From Microvelia longipes (taxonomy: Eukaryota; Arthropoda; Insecta; Hemiptera; Veliidae), in NCBI GenBank assembly GCA_018340805.1, contig JACMZG010001913.1, forward strand, positions 16,690,071 to 16,754,070: a stretch of 64,000 bases of DNA, given 5' to 3'. Every line of letters starts with the position of its first letter. Position 1 is the first letter of the stretch. The position numbers and the translations under genes were made by a program. The notes under the pieces were generated by a model. The model was not told the origin of the DNA. It made no database searches and saw only the letters and a list, made by a program, of their open reading frames with translations. This document shows, piece by piece, positions 35,698 to 43,224 of the stretch.

Positions 35698-36975
35698 ATA
35701 TTATATATTAGTTATATATATAATATATAATATAAAGTCTCGCGAAATTTTTTTTTCGTCATTAGGACCTCTGAAACGGATTTGTGTCGTGTCCGAGGTT
35801 CGAATTCCGCCATGAACGCCTATCCCATTAGCGAATTTTTTTCCCAAAGGAAATTCGCTTAAAAATTGCTTAAAGTTGATTATATCAATACCAACGAGAA
35901 TTTAGGAGACCATCTTTACCAAAACCTTTAGAAAAGGAAAAATTTGTGTAGAATGCGCTCCTTGATCAAATTGTTTAAACTGTTGTTTGTTTAGTTTTTT
36001 TTTTATTATTCTGTCAGGATGATGTTCAAAATTTTGTTATTGTTTTTCTTTAGCCCTGACAATATGTTTGTGTCATGTTTGTTAGGTCAATGCAATTTCA
36101 TACTCATTGATCTAGTTATACAAAGAGTTTTGAATTGAGGAGGAGTGTTAGATTATTAAGTTGTGTTCTTTCTATTTATGTCAACACTGATATTAGATTC
36201 TGTTGCTATGATACAAATAATTGTTGTTGTAATGAAAAATATATTTATGTTGGCTTAGTCTTGTATGAACAATGTAATGTGGTTATTATTACTAAGTTAT
36301 TAGTAGTTATGCATTCGTGGTCAATTTCTATCAATAATTAGTTTTACGTAAAGTGATAATACTAGTTAAGTGGCCCTAACTGTTCAATTTTGAAACATCG
36401 AAAAAGTGACCTGATCACCTTCGATTAATTAACTCTACAAAATTACCGTAACATACAAAATATATATGTTCCCCAATAACTTACAAACAAATAGATAAAT
36501 GTATTACAGAAAAATATAAGTATACCCTCTATAATCGAAAATAAAAATGTTGCATATTTGCCGAGGAGTTGTTTCTCTTAATGTTATTCCACCCTTGAAT
36601 TCAAAAATATTTAATGTATCCAAAGCTACTTGGGAATTTATAAAATATTGTTTTCAACAGTCTGCACCTACATCTCGATCCAAGAGCCTTGAGTCCTGAC
36701 TCAACGCTTCGATCAAAGAGTCTTGAGTCAGGAACTACTTCGCGTTCCAAGAGCCTTGAGTCAGGAACTACTTCGCGTTCCAAGAACCTTGAGTCAGGAC
36801 CTACGTCTTGACATAACTTTAAAACCACAATGTTTTACCATATCTTAACCAATTATTTACCATGCTCCAATAACGGGGGTTTCTCAACAGGTAATTCCTT
36901 TTCTTTTGAATTGTCATCCTTATCTTTCTTTTTCTTCTTTGAATCTTTTAGGGCTACTTTCTTAGCTCCTGCCAT
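17990..36975 (-). CDS. Unrecognised 436-residue lysine-rich protein, 8 exons (span with introns)
   Basis: I do not recognise this protein. Minus-strand exons 36975-36861, 29762-29546, 28298-28153, 27958-27812, 26304-26033, 23312-23225, 21863-21659 and 18110-17990 join in phase into 1,311 nt, from an ATG to a TAG. An in-frame TAA 18 nt before the ATG supports the start. The N-terminus (about 39 residues) is a lysine/aspartate-rich basic tail. The middle is a likely helical region with FWYLDVLSDILRRG and DEFFICFNEMIEESENMY. Near the C-terminus is a charged, probably coiled-coil stretch (IERFKREMKELDLERQEELD), followed by a very lysine-rich tail ending KKEVKKKPKK. No signal peptide or membrane helix is seen. 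The gene is convergent with Duox. Continuity of the frame over eight exons in repeat-filled DNA argues that it is real. Function is unknown. Confidence 0.8.
18111..19584. other. Intron of the minus-strand gene, no further feature
   Basis: The intron is AT- and T-rich, with scattered poly-T. No ORF, element end or RNA gene is recognised. Confidence 0.5.
19585..20330. repeat. Minisatellite, units of about 30 bp
   Basis: About fifteen imperfect copies of TTATATCAGAATATTGTAAT, ACCAGATTATTG lie between 19585 and 20085. A few more follow at 20150-20230. Two copies of an 80-bp block (CACTCTTATGAATGCAGTC...TACATCATACACTTTCTTC-like) interrupt the array at 20083 and 20235. Confidence 0.88.
20942..21204. 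mobile_element. Fold-back element with two intact hammerhead-like cores
   Basis: Nearly perfect 115-bp arms run from ATTCTAGGTTAATTAATGAA to its complement at 21204. The plus strand has CTGAAGA at 21107-21113 and GAAACGTC at 21132-21139. The minus strand has CTGAAGA at 21039-21033 and GAAACGTC from 21014 down. The hairpin between them is GCCTGGC-TTC-GCCA(C/T)GC. The terminus GAAGACTTCAGTCC is shared with the 6.3-kb element. Confidence 0.8.
21659..21863 (-). CDS. Exon 7 of the unrecognised lysine-rich protein
   Basis: The exon encodes SQDLQSKSKLKAEQSNNRRK and the charged, probably coiled-coil IERFKREMKELDLERQEELD, then RIKDQFLIPQQDGVDN. The acceptor is TTTCTTTTAG and the donor GTATGT at 21658. 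Confidence 0.8.
22568..23130 (+). mobile_element. TTTTCCTCATTTATAC repeat followed by a solo hammerhead-like core
   Basis: The dispersed repeat with a (TGTG)n core covers 22568-22832. At 23064-23088 a canonical CTGATGA, a GGTCT-GTA-AGACC hairpin and GAAA follow, without an inverted partner nearby. This is probably a decayed Penelope-type terminal repeat. Confidence 0.6.
23225..23312 (-). CDS. Exon 6 of the unrecognised lysine-rich protein
   Basis: This short exon encodes PPEIIPLTILEKMNFPKDIG and ITRAQMHEI. The acceptor TTTTTTCACAG is strong. Two donors overlap (GTAGGT at 23224 and GTAATC at 23220), and only the first keeps exon 7 open. Confidence 0.72.
23484..24037 (+). repeat. Direct repeat, copy 1 (about 554 bp)
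   Basis: The segment matches 26915-27475 almost base for base. A roughly 40-bp sequence (CAATTTTTTTATACGATTAA core) flanks this copy on both sides, at 23436 and 24042. No ORF is seen. Confidence 0.85.
24038..26032. other. Intron of the minus-strand gene, no gene
   Basis: The sequence is AT-rich and unique to low-copy, with poly(C) at about 25549-25562. Short ORFs here have no recognisable content. Confidence 0.5.
26033..26304 (-). CDS. Exon 5 of the unrecognised lysine-rich protein
   Basis: The acceptor ATTTACAG leads into MMCGLVSLVDLITGMQI and a serine-rich stretch, and the exon ends KYSELAFLTEQFYQML. The open frame meets TAG six bases past 26033. The donor GTATAG at 26032 removes that stop and joins in phase to exon 6. 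Confidence 0.75.
26470..26900 (-). mobile_element. Non-autonomous element with ACAGGGTGTTCC end
   Basis: TACAGGGTGTTCCATATAAA at 26474 looks like an element edge. The interior at 26705-26885 is a diverged inverse copy of part of the 554-bp direct repeat (CAGTTTTCCAACTTCTAG, TTCCGTTCTTGGC). A similar ACACCCTGTATATAC edge lies near 50,495. Confidence 0.5.
26915..27475 (+). repeat. Direct repeat, copy 2 (about 561 bp)
   Basis: This is the partner of 23484-24037. The two differ by a few substitutions and small indels and lie 3.4 kb apart, in adjacent introns. Confidence 0.85.
27812..27958 (-). CDS. Exon 4 of the unrecognised lysine-rich protein
   Basis: The exon encodes VYGYSRDEFFICFNEMIEE, then TERIPLPQDIINNIKSRR and ADSPRG. 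The acceptor CTTGTTTTAG and the donor GTTTGA agree in phase with exons 3 and 5. Confidence 0.8.
28153..28298 (-). CDS. Exon 3 of the unrecognised lysine-rich protein (acceptor uncertain)
   Basis: The exon encodes ENHNENMTSFWYLDVL, LSDILRRGQSTGVSNENL and FDQLIKTIS. The better-looking acceptor (TTACTTAG, exon from 28314) breaks the frame with exon 2. The AG at 28300-28299, in a poor pyrimidine context, restores it. Either this weak site is used, a small exon is missing, or there is a base error near here. Confidence 0.65.
28430..29165. repeat. Inverted pair of the ACACAGAG repeat around a GC-richer block
   Basis: The minus-oriented copy at 28430-28500 and the plus-oriented copy at 29093-29165 enclose a GC-richer segment (28660-28870) and a poly(G) run near 28916-28928. 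ORFs on both strands at 28941-29141 belong to this repeat, not to a gene. Confidence 0.5.
29546..29762 (-). CDS. Exon 2 of the unrecognised lysine-rich protein
   Basis: The exon encodes EPPIPIPTDQEFDVDSVV, then RLYAVVGEFPLIEMPEDL and PDFEAMSPKEAIQ. The acceptor follows a T-run (TTTTTTTTAG), and the donor GTAAGT is at 29545. Use of the competing AG 2 nt further in would hit a stop, which fixes the start. Confidence 0.8.
29954..30141 (+). repeat. Copia 5' LTR
   Basis: The LTR begins TGTTAGATTATAAGTTG and ends TTTCTATCA. It aligns end to end with 36146-36333, mostly with one-base indels. Confidence 0.92.
30142..30165 (+). other. Copia primer-binding site
   Basis: GGTATGGGCC directly after the 5' LTR resembles the complement of an internal initiator-tRNA-Met fragment, the primer used by insect copia-type elements. 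One base appears to be missing. Confidence 0.5.
30293..31010 (+). pseudogene. Copia gag remnant
   Basis: The ATG at 30293 opens a frameshifted gag. The copia-type gag region (LTRKVGLLRMLMTTKLDMC, VEDYCDKILTTAHKLSEMG) is open at 30389-30955. A CCHC knuckle start, CFTCGSTSHL, follows near 30918 with its last residues lost to a shift. Confidence 0.88.
31030..32275 (+). pseudogene. Copia protease and integrase remnant
   Basis: DTSWYL (aspartic protease entry) is followed by the pre-integrase motif LHAPDAAVNLLSVSKIVEKG, then GSRYFLTFIDDFSR of the integrase core, PQQNGVSERANR, and YEAWFGEKPDLSHLRVLC...FVGYSDSVKGYRL. Frames change at least six times. Confidence 0.88.
32716..33570 (+). pseudogene. 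Copia reverse transcriptase remnant
   Basis: The RVT_2-type start (KTFKEASESKEWKLAIQNEL, TRWVFRTKGDGTKKARLVAK) is open at 32728-32990. Shifted frames then give WDIFQMDV, LKRALYGLRESPKCW, the catalytic FVDDLLI at 33334-33354, and SFLGMEISR. Confidence 0.9.
33690..34143 (+). pseudogene. Copia RNase H remnant, 5' part
   Basis: FSDADWGG, SGSIILYGGNPVNW and SVALSTAEAEYIAC in shifted frames are typical copia RNase H. The reading is cut at 34143 by the nested element and resumes at 35861. Confidence 0.85.
34144..35860 (+). mobile_element. Nested 1,717-bp element, unclassified family, 7-bp TSD
   Basis: The element splits the copia RNase H and is flanked by AAAAATT on both sides (34137-34143 and 35861-35867). 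Removing it restores the copia reading (KDLTSKN then LKLDYINTNENLGD-like sequence). The left half is a fold-back (34144-34810) whose end TGGCGCGGTGGTCCGC resembles a tRNA A box. The right half has repeated GGTCGTATCGACTTCGGAC blocks, an AT microsatellite (35625-35725) and a B-box-like GGTTCGAATTCC at 35793-35804. No ORF is present. Relatives lie at 48425-48970, 49620-50083, 62241-62958 and 63085-63295. Confidence 0.85.
35861..35960 (+). pseudogene. Copia RNase H remnant, 3' part
   Basis: Continuing from 34143, this segment encodes the YINTNENLGD...EKEKF-like end of the copia polyprotein, the counterpart of the LADIFTKPL motif, with frameshifts. Confidence 0.75.
36132..36145 (+). other. Copia polypurine tract
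   Basis: GAATTGAGGAGGAG lies directly before the 3' LTR and is the expected plus-strand primer site. Confidence 0.65.
36146..36333 (+). repeat. Copia 3' LTR
   Basis: The LTR is the same length as the 5' LTR (188 bp) and also begins TGTTAG and ends CTATCA. Confidence 0.92.
36675..36820. repeat. Tandem repeat of about 33 bp
   Basis: About four copies of CAAGAGCCTTGAGTCAGGAA, CTACTTCGCGTTC lie in intron 1, 40 bp from the first coding exon. The open minus-strand frame (repeat PDSRLLEREVV) is in the intron side of the splice donor. Confidence 0.8.
36861..36975 (-). CDS. First coding exon of the unrecognised lysine-rich protein
   Basis: The exon begins MAGAKKVALKDSKKKKKD and is strongly basic and hydrophilic, reading ELPVEKPPLLEH near its end. 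The donor is GTAAAT at 36860-36859 and the exon ends in phase 1. The ATG context GTTATGG is acceptable, and an upstream in-frame stop excludes a longer N-terminus within this exon. Confidence 0.8.
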
Positions 36976-37519
36976 AACGCTGTTTATTGATTAAACAGAA
37001 TTGTTTACTAATGTCATTATTTATCAAAGGTTGACTGAACCAAGATGATAGAAATTTATATGGTGATTCAATTCAATTAGTACGTTCACACCCACTTCTA
37101 GATTCGCGGATTGTATAGAATACAATCTCTCAATACGACAATATTAGCTGTATGAACCATGCGGAGGGGATCCGATCGCATACGCTAGAACTAGGGAGAT
37201 GAAATCTAAATGGATCCCCCGATACGCTGTATGTACCTTTAAAGACGATCGTATTTAACGGATAACCTTCTCGTCGAACTTTTATTTCACTTCTATATTA
37301 CCGCTTTTGATCAAATAAATTTTGGGATATTATTTTTTTGTGTAACTTTATTATGATGCAAAGAAATCACAATTTGATTAAATACATTTTTTGTTTTAAA
37401 CTTTCTTATAACCAAAAGTAAACCTTCCCTATAAAAGACACCATGTTTTGGGGGTCAGTTATCACGTAATCTTACTCGCTCGACTAAACAAATACGCTGT
37501 AAGAACTGTGAAGTCAGTT

Positions 37520-37549
37520 GATCGTATTGCATACGTATGCAATACGATC
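37520..37549. repeat. Perfect 30-bp palindrome
   Basis: GATCGTATTGCATAC is followed directly by its reverse complement. Parts of it (CGATCGTATT) recur at 37247. Confidence 0.9.
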
Positions 37550-37924
37550 GCCTGTTAAATACGCTGTGTGTACGTAGTAAATGTCAACAATCCAAACACA
37601 GTCGGAGGTTATATAACCTGACTTTTTTATGAATGGCGTGACGTCATTGCAGGAATCAATGTAGGTGACTTACATTAAAAATTATGAATAATTACCAATT
37701 GTACACAAAATAAGCAAAAGATTTGGCAGATAAGCAACGAAGATAATGAAATAAGCAAAGATAAGCAGAAAATTTGTGAGCTTATTAACTAGTATAAGAT
37801 TGATTAATTTACGTGGAAATAATTCATTTTTACTCAACATTTTAGTGAAATTGACTCATTTGTAGAATTAATAAGTTGTTTACGTTACACTTGTTTTAGA
37901 AAATAATCCGTCCAAAATTCATAA

Positions 37925-37992
37925 GCCTAGATAGCGTTGCGGATACGCATTCACTTCTAATGCAGGAGGTTCGAGTTCAAGCCTCGGGTCTT
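37925..37992 (+). mobile_element. tRNA-like SINE head
   Basis: TAGCGTTGCGGATACGCATT and GGAGGTTCGAGTTCAAGCC resemble A and B boxes, with a tRNA-like anticodon-arm spacing. The acceptor stem does not pair, so it is not a working tRNA. Confidence 0.45.
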
Positions 37993-38284
37993 CGAATTAC
38001 TTTTTGTAAAAAAATTAAAATTTTTTAGCGTAATTTTTTACTTTTCCTCATTTATACCGTATGTATTTTATAGGAAAAGTATTTTATACCATAGGTATAT
38101 AGGAAATGTGTTGTATCTTGTACAAAAATTAATCTTTAGGTTTAGTTGTGGTATTTGGTAAAAAAATGTTTTTGACATCAATAACTAGCGGAAAATTGGA
38201 AACATTTTTCGATCCATTCGTTTGAAAATCAGTTAGACACATAAAGAAATATTCAAAAGATCAAAAATAAACTAAAAATAGGCT

Positions 38285-38360
38285 CCGCCCTTACCAGAAT
38301 TCGAACCAAAAACCTCCAAGCGACCGTAAAGCGCATAGCCACATAGCCAAGGAAGCTTAC
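38285..38360 (-). mobile_element. tRNA-like SINE head, opposite orientation
   Basis: On the minus strand, CTTGGCTATGTGGCTATGCG and TTTTTGGTTCGAATTCTGG resemble A and B boxes. It forms an inverted pair with 37925-37992. Confidence 0.45.
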
Positions 38361-38693
38361 TATATTGCAAGGTGGCAATAATTTAGACATAAACTTACAA
38401 AACAACATTCTCTAGGTTAACCATAAATTATCAGTTATTTGGTTTCAAACATGTCTAGATGAAAACTGCTGTGTTAAATAACGATGATGTATCTTAAGGA
38501 ATAATTTCTGAAAAATTTATTTTAACATTTTTCTTCTTTAAGCAGTAGACCTCTAATTTGTTAGTATTATAATGTAAGTTGTCTATACTGATTCGCAATG
38601 ACGTCACCACCGGACTATAACCTTAAATGTCAAAAAAAATTTCTTTCATTCATAAAAACCCTCCAATCGAATCACCTTATAAATTCTATCAGC

Positions 38694-39867
38694 TTTTATA
38701 GAATTTAAATTGGAAATAGATTTAATGTAAATAGGGGTACTTAGTGGACTATTTAATAAGTCATTGATGAATGGGTTATTTGAGAAAGGAACATCTTAGC
38801 TTATTGCTTTTCAAAGACCCGTAACATTTTTAATTCTGATGGGCCAAATTCTTCTATATTTATCCAAATAAGTACCGTACTCTAGGTCTTGGAATAACTG
38901 GATTTTCTAGATTTGCACTAAGTACAGTGTGTTTTTAACGGATCTTAAAAGGCCTACTAAAATAATTATCTGGCGGGAAATCACTCTTACCATGTTTGAT
39001 ACAAATAATTTGTATGTTATCGATGTATTTTAACAATATTAAATATTTTTTCTTTTTTTTACCTATAACCGTAAGTAAAAGAAAAAGTATAGTGTTCATA
39101 CCGTCTGTGTTTGTGTGTCACATATAACGTTCATTGTGTTATATGTGAGCGTAAGAGAGTTAACCCTCACATGTTATAGAGCGCTAGAGAGTTGAAAGTT
39201 GACAAAAAATCAGATATTAGGTTTTGTTGCCCGTTAACATTTAAAAAGTCTTTGAAAAACTTGAAACTTACTGATGAAGTTTAAATACAATATAAATGTA
39301 TGTGGTCATATATAAGTGGTTAATCGAGCCACAAAATTTAATTTTGATATTGGTCTTTGTTTAAAAAAATATTGACTATTACATTTTTGAAATTTTAACG
39401 GATTATAAATATTAATTTTTTTGGTTACTGATTTTCGAATTATCGTCAGGTAGCCAAACTTTTAACGAATTAGTATTAAACCTAAGCAAGAAGCTTCAAA
39501 TAGATGCCCCTTCTAGAGAAAAATGGAAAAAGAGTGAGGAATGCACAGACTCTTGAGCATATCAGACATTTACTGATAATTCTTGAAATGATACAGGCTT
39601 ATCTGGAGCAGGACTTAACAACGAAAACTCTGGCTTCACCAAAAGTTTTTTCTTTACGTTGCAGCTTCTTAACTATCTAACAAGAGTTCTTTACTACAAT
39701 AAATGGACGATTAATAAATAAATCAATTCAAACTGAATATATTTTAAGAATGATACATATTTACAAGTCATAATGTATAAAATGAGGGCTTGCCACAATA
39801 GTATTACTATTTTCTCAAATTCCAAGCATTCATTTTACATTTTAAGCATTTATTTTAAGATTTGAAA
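38694..39867. other. Intergenic, no gene
   Basis: This is AT-rich DNA with no recognised feature. Short TTAAAAGT-type low-complexity stretches only. Confidence 0.4.
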
Positions 39868-40235
39868 TTAGTACAAAGAGTAAGGTAGACAACAATAAAT
39901 ACAATTTGATAATATGGGCTTTGTATACAAAGTTCTTGCAAAGATTGTCCAGCACAATATGTAGGTGAATCCAGACAAACTTGGAACAACAGGAAGGACC
40001 AACATAGTAGTGACATGAGAGCCAGAAACCAAAAACAGCGCTAGCAACTCATTGTAGCAACTTAAATCACGAATTTAATTTAGAGGATTCTAAAATTATT
40101 GACAGTGAAAACAACCACAGAAAAAGATTAATTTTAGAGGCAATACATATTGCTAATGAACCAAATAGTATCAACTTCAAGAAAGACTCTAGAGATATTA
40201 ATAAGTTATATGGAGCGATACTTCAAAAATTGTAA
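39868..40235 (+). pseudogene. Penelope-like element GIY-YIG endonuclease remnant
   Basis: From about 39913 the frame reads YGLCIQSSCKDCPAQYVGES, then RQTWNNRKDQHSSDM. This contains the YVGES and L/N-x2-R-x2-H pattern of the GIY-YIG nuclease at the C-terminus of Penelope-like reverse transcriptases. After a frameshift near 40045 it continues ALATHCSNLNHEF...RKRLILEAIHIANEPNSIN and LYGAILQKL to a TAA at 40233-40235. The reverse transcriptase part is not recognisable upstream, so this is a 3' fragment. Confidence 0.8.
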
Positions 40236-40960
40236 AATTAAACCAATTGACTACTTTTATAAATAATCTCCTAGATTTGAGTTTTAACGAGTTCAACTAT
40301 TTAGTCTTGAAAATATTTATTGTTACTATGTTTTCTGTGAACCTAATATGTAAGAATTTCTACGCCCTATCATAGTTAAGATACTAAAAACCCGCATTAC
40401 TTATATGTATTAACGTTTTAGCATGATGTGAACTTTTTGCCTCTTCACTTAATCCAGTTTCACATCTAGGTATTAATAATTAACATAATGTATACTCTAC
40501 CAGGTTATAATTAGTTTTAAGTAAGGTTTTGCTTTCCAAGTAGTTAGCTTGCTTGTTTTATGGTTTTTATTTAGTTGTTTTATTTAATCCGGTTGGAAAT
40601 AAATTTTTACTATATTCTTATATTATTTATTATGCACTGGGATTATTACCATAACAGTAAGTTATATTTCATTTTATTTGTGAACTGGCATTCTGAGATT
40701 GGGTATAATTTAGATTCACTGAGAATTTTTATTTTTTTTTAGGTTGGATATTTATGTGTAGAAGTGGAATTTTTAGACTAAGTTAGATTATCCTGTTTTT
40801 AAATTATTTATTCTGTAAGTACTTTATTTATTTATTTTAGCCTCTTATAATTATTTTAATTGTGATGTTATATAAGTCGTCCATGAATTAATAATATCAT
40901 TTGTATTTTAGGTTTGTAGACATGAGTATGCCTGGGGTCAGGCAAAATATAGTCATTTAA
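40236..40960 (+). mobile_element. Likely 3' region of the Penelope-like element
   Basis: AT-rich DNA after the nuclease stop ends near 40920-40955 in ACATGAGTATGCCTGGGGTC, AGGCAAAATATAG. That is a decayed version of the CTGAAGATGCC-hairpin-GGCGAAATATA core seen at 56,968. Confidence 0.4.
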
Positions 40961-42714
40961 AGAAGTAAGAAGTTGTTATTTCGGTCCCATCCAGTGTCTT
41001 TAAATAAATTAAAAATTATATAAAATGGTGACGAATACTAATAATATTAAAATCAAATTTGATTTTTTTCACCGGGTTTCGAAGGGGCCTGCCTGATTAA
41101 AACATTTTTAATCCCGTACAACAACTACATTTTCTATACAAAGCAACTCAATTAATTATTAAATTGAGCAAAAACCGTTGATAAATTGTAATTCATTTAC
41201 GCACAAGCATCTTTTTCAGAGTTTACTCTAGAATACTCAATAAAGAAATATTTGAGTTTACAGAATAATACAAATATAATTGTACGAGAGACACCTTGGA
41301 AATGTAAAAAGTACCATGCTACATCTGGGATCTGTTCCATCGTTCGTCGTTCATGGTACAACTTTTTCAACTATTCATGTTTTGCAGAAAGATTAATAGT
41401 ACAGAGTTGAGTAGTGCACTCCAGTCAATGTGCCTAACAAACCTATAGTCTATTCTGTAGCTGTGTACTGTTCAGTAATAAAATTTATCACATACGTGAT
41501 GCAAAAGAGAATTTATTTCGTAAGTATGGTCACAAGATACGTCTCCTGAGTTATCTATGCAAATTTCGAAGGCATGACAACAATAGAACCTATGTGTGAT
41601 GTATGGTCTATTAATACAATTGCATTATTCAAATATTGTCCAAAAATCTTTTTTAATCCAAAATTTAAAAAAAAAACTTTTGTGATTGAAATAATCTTAT
41701 AACCGATTATTTCTTTACAATATGGATTAAGATCAAATATTTTCCTACAATTCTTCAATGAATATGAATTCCAAAATAAAGTCCGTTATTACTTTAAAAC
41801 CATGTTAGTTCTTCAGAAATATATATATTCAATAGTAAAAAACAGAAAACAGAAAAATATATAGAAAAGAAGAGAAAAAAGGGTAAGACCGGATTAAAAA
41901 CGAAACATTTTTAACATTCGCTTGAGTTTCTATCAAAACATACATTTGGAATTTTAAAGAAGAAAGAGGGAGATTGTGTCGTCCATTTAAATCTAGACGG
42001 ATGATTTATGTAAAGGAGATTTTTACGGAGACATTATACGCCAGGGAGAAGTTGTCATCAGCGTGTCAGGTCATCTCTAGCAAGGATGTTGAGTAATTCT
42101 TTTTTTTTTCAAAATTTTTTGCAAGCCCCTTCAATGCGGATAAGAAAAAGGGTTAATGCATAATAAAGTTTGATAAAGCGGGGCGACCTAGTTAAACACC
42201 TTGCTACCCCAACCAACCGACCAAAAGTAAGATTTGTCATCAGTGTCCATCCCTCCCTATACACAAGAGATAGGTCTTTAAGGAAAAACCCTGTGGGAAA
42301 CAAGAAATATGATATCTTTTCTAAAATATTGAACTCATCCTGGGGGTGTAATGCTATCCATAATCAACTTAAAATTCTTATCCGTCAAAGACTTGATTTT
42401 GCAAGAAAAATGATCTTCCATAAACAACAATAACCTCATAAAGACTGGTCCTTAGACGGGAGAGAAATGTGTGAAAATCGTCATAACCGTTATAATATTA
42501 ATAATAATGTCAGATGAAATTAAACGTCGCATAGAGATATAATTACTAGAGAAGCCATATTGGTTAAATTTCGAAATATCAAAAAAGTAACCTAGCCCTT
42601 CGATGTATATATAATTAAACAGACAATATAAAATTACAGTAATAATTATATATAACATAGTGTTTATAAAACTAAACAGAATGTCCGAAAAGCTGACAGC
42701 GATTGATTTATGAT
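40961..42714. other. Intergenic, no gene
   Basis: The small ORFs on both strands around 42109-42433 oppose each other and match nothing I recognise. The stretch at 42545-42660 resembles 36385-36470 at low identity, so an old repeat is likely. Confidence 0.4.
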
Positions 42715-42734
42715 AACCTTAACACATGCCTGGA

Positions 42735-42845
42735 GTAGGTTATCACGAGGTTACACAGAGCCTCTGAGAGCCGTAAACAGATGTTTCGGGCTTCTTAATT
42801 TATTGAGATAGAGTATGCCCACTCTAGTAATGTATCTGCATGATG
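42735..42845 (+). repeat. ACACAGAG dispersed repeat
   Basis: GAGGTTACACAGAGCCTCTG, then GTTTCGGGCTTCTTAAT and TATTGAGATAGAGTATGCCC match the copy at 29093. Confidence 0.6.
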
Positions 42846-43224
42846 CGTCCTTCCAAGTCCCATCATGAATCAGGGAAATAAGGGTAAATTTATTTGTATC
42901 TTTTTCAAGAAATATGTTATACTTTAATTATGTTTAAATTCGATATCCTTACTTTGACAAAAAAAGTATGTCAAAATGACAATGGTCGAAATCTATAAAA
43001 GACAGTATCTTGGAAGAAGTATAAAATGGCAAAATAATAATAGCGTTTTGGAATCATCTTTTATAGTAATAAATTAGAAGGAAGTGGATAAAAGTAGTTC
43101 TGATCAAAATAAGTTTATTAGATCAGACGACTCTAATGTAATCTCTAACCAAAGCCTCCAATTTAGACTAATCTTATACCACAAGGAGTCATGCACTATA
43201 TCAGATCTTGATCTGTGCTAAAAT

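Larger units (their letters stand above)
29954..36333 (+). mobile_element. Ty1/copia LTR retrotransposon, degenerate, with nested insertion
   Basis: The element runs from a 5' LTR (29954-30141) to a 3' LTR (36146-36333), both 188 bp and TG...CA-bounded. Between them the order gag, zinc knuckle, protease, integrase, reverse transcriptase, RNase H is typical of copia. Many single-base indels break every ORF, so it cannot encode a working polyprotein. A foreign 1,717-bp element sits in the RNase H region. The flanking 5-mers (GATAT and ATAAT) do not match as a target duplication. It lies in intron 1 of the minus-strand gene, antisense to it. Confidence 0.93.
37046..38693. mobile_element. Putative 1.65-kb element with inverted ends
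   Basis: GATAGAAATTTATATGGTGA at the left edge and TCACCTTATAAATTCTATC at the right are inverted. Inside lie a smaller inverted structure (37078-37580, edges near TTAGTACGTTCACAC and GTGTGTACGTAGTAA) and two tRNA-like segments. No transposase ORF is present, so it would be non-autonomous. It lies just upstream of the minus-strand gene start. Confidence 0.5.

Noticed and set aside
36601..36828. Minus-strand ORF with a PDSRLLEREVV repeat as an alternative extension of the first exon
   Set aside because: The clear donor GTAAAT at 36860 precedes it and the frame is not continuous with the ATG exon. It is an intronic tandem repeat.
37925..38360. Possible tRNA gene pair
   Set aside because: Acceptor arms do not pair and both copies sit within a repeat. 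They are called SINE heads instead.
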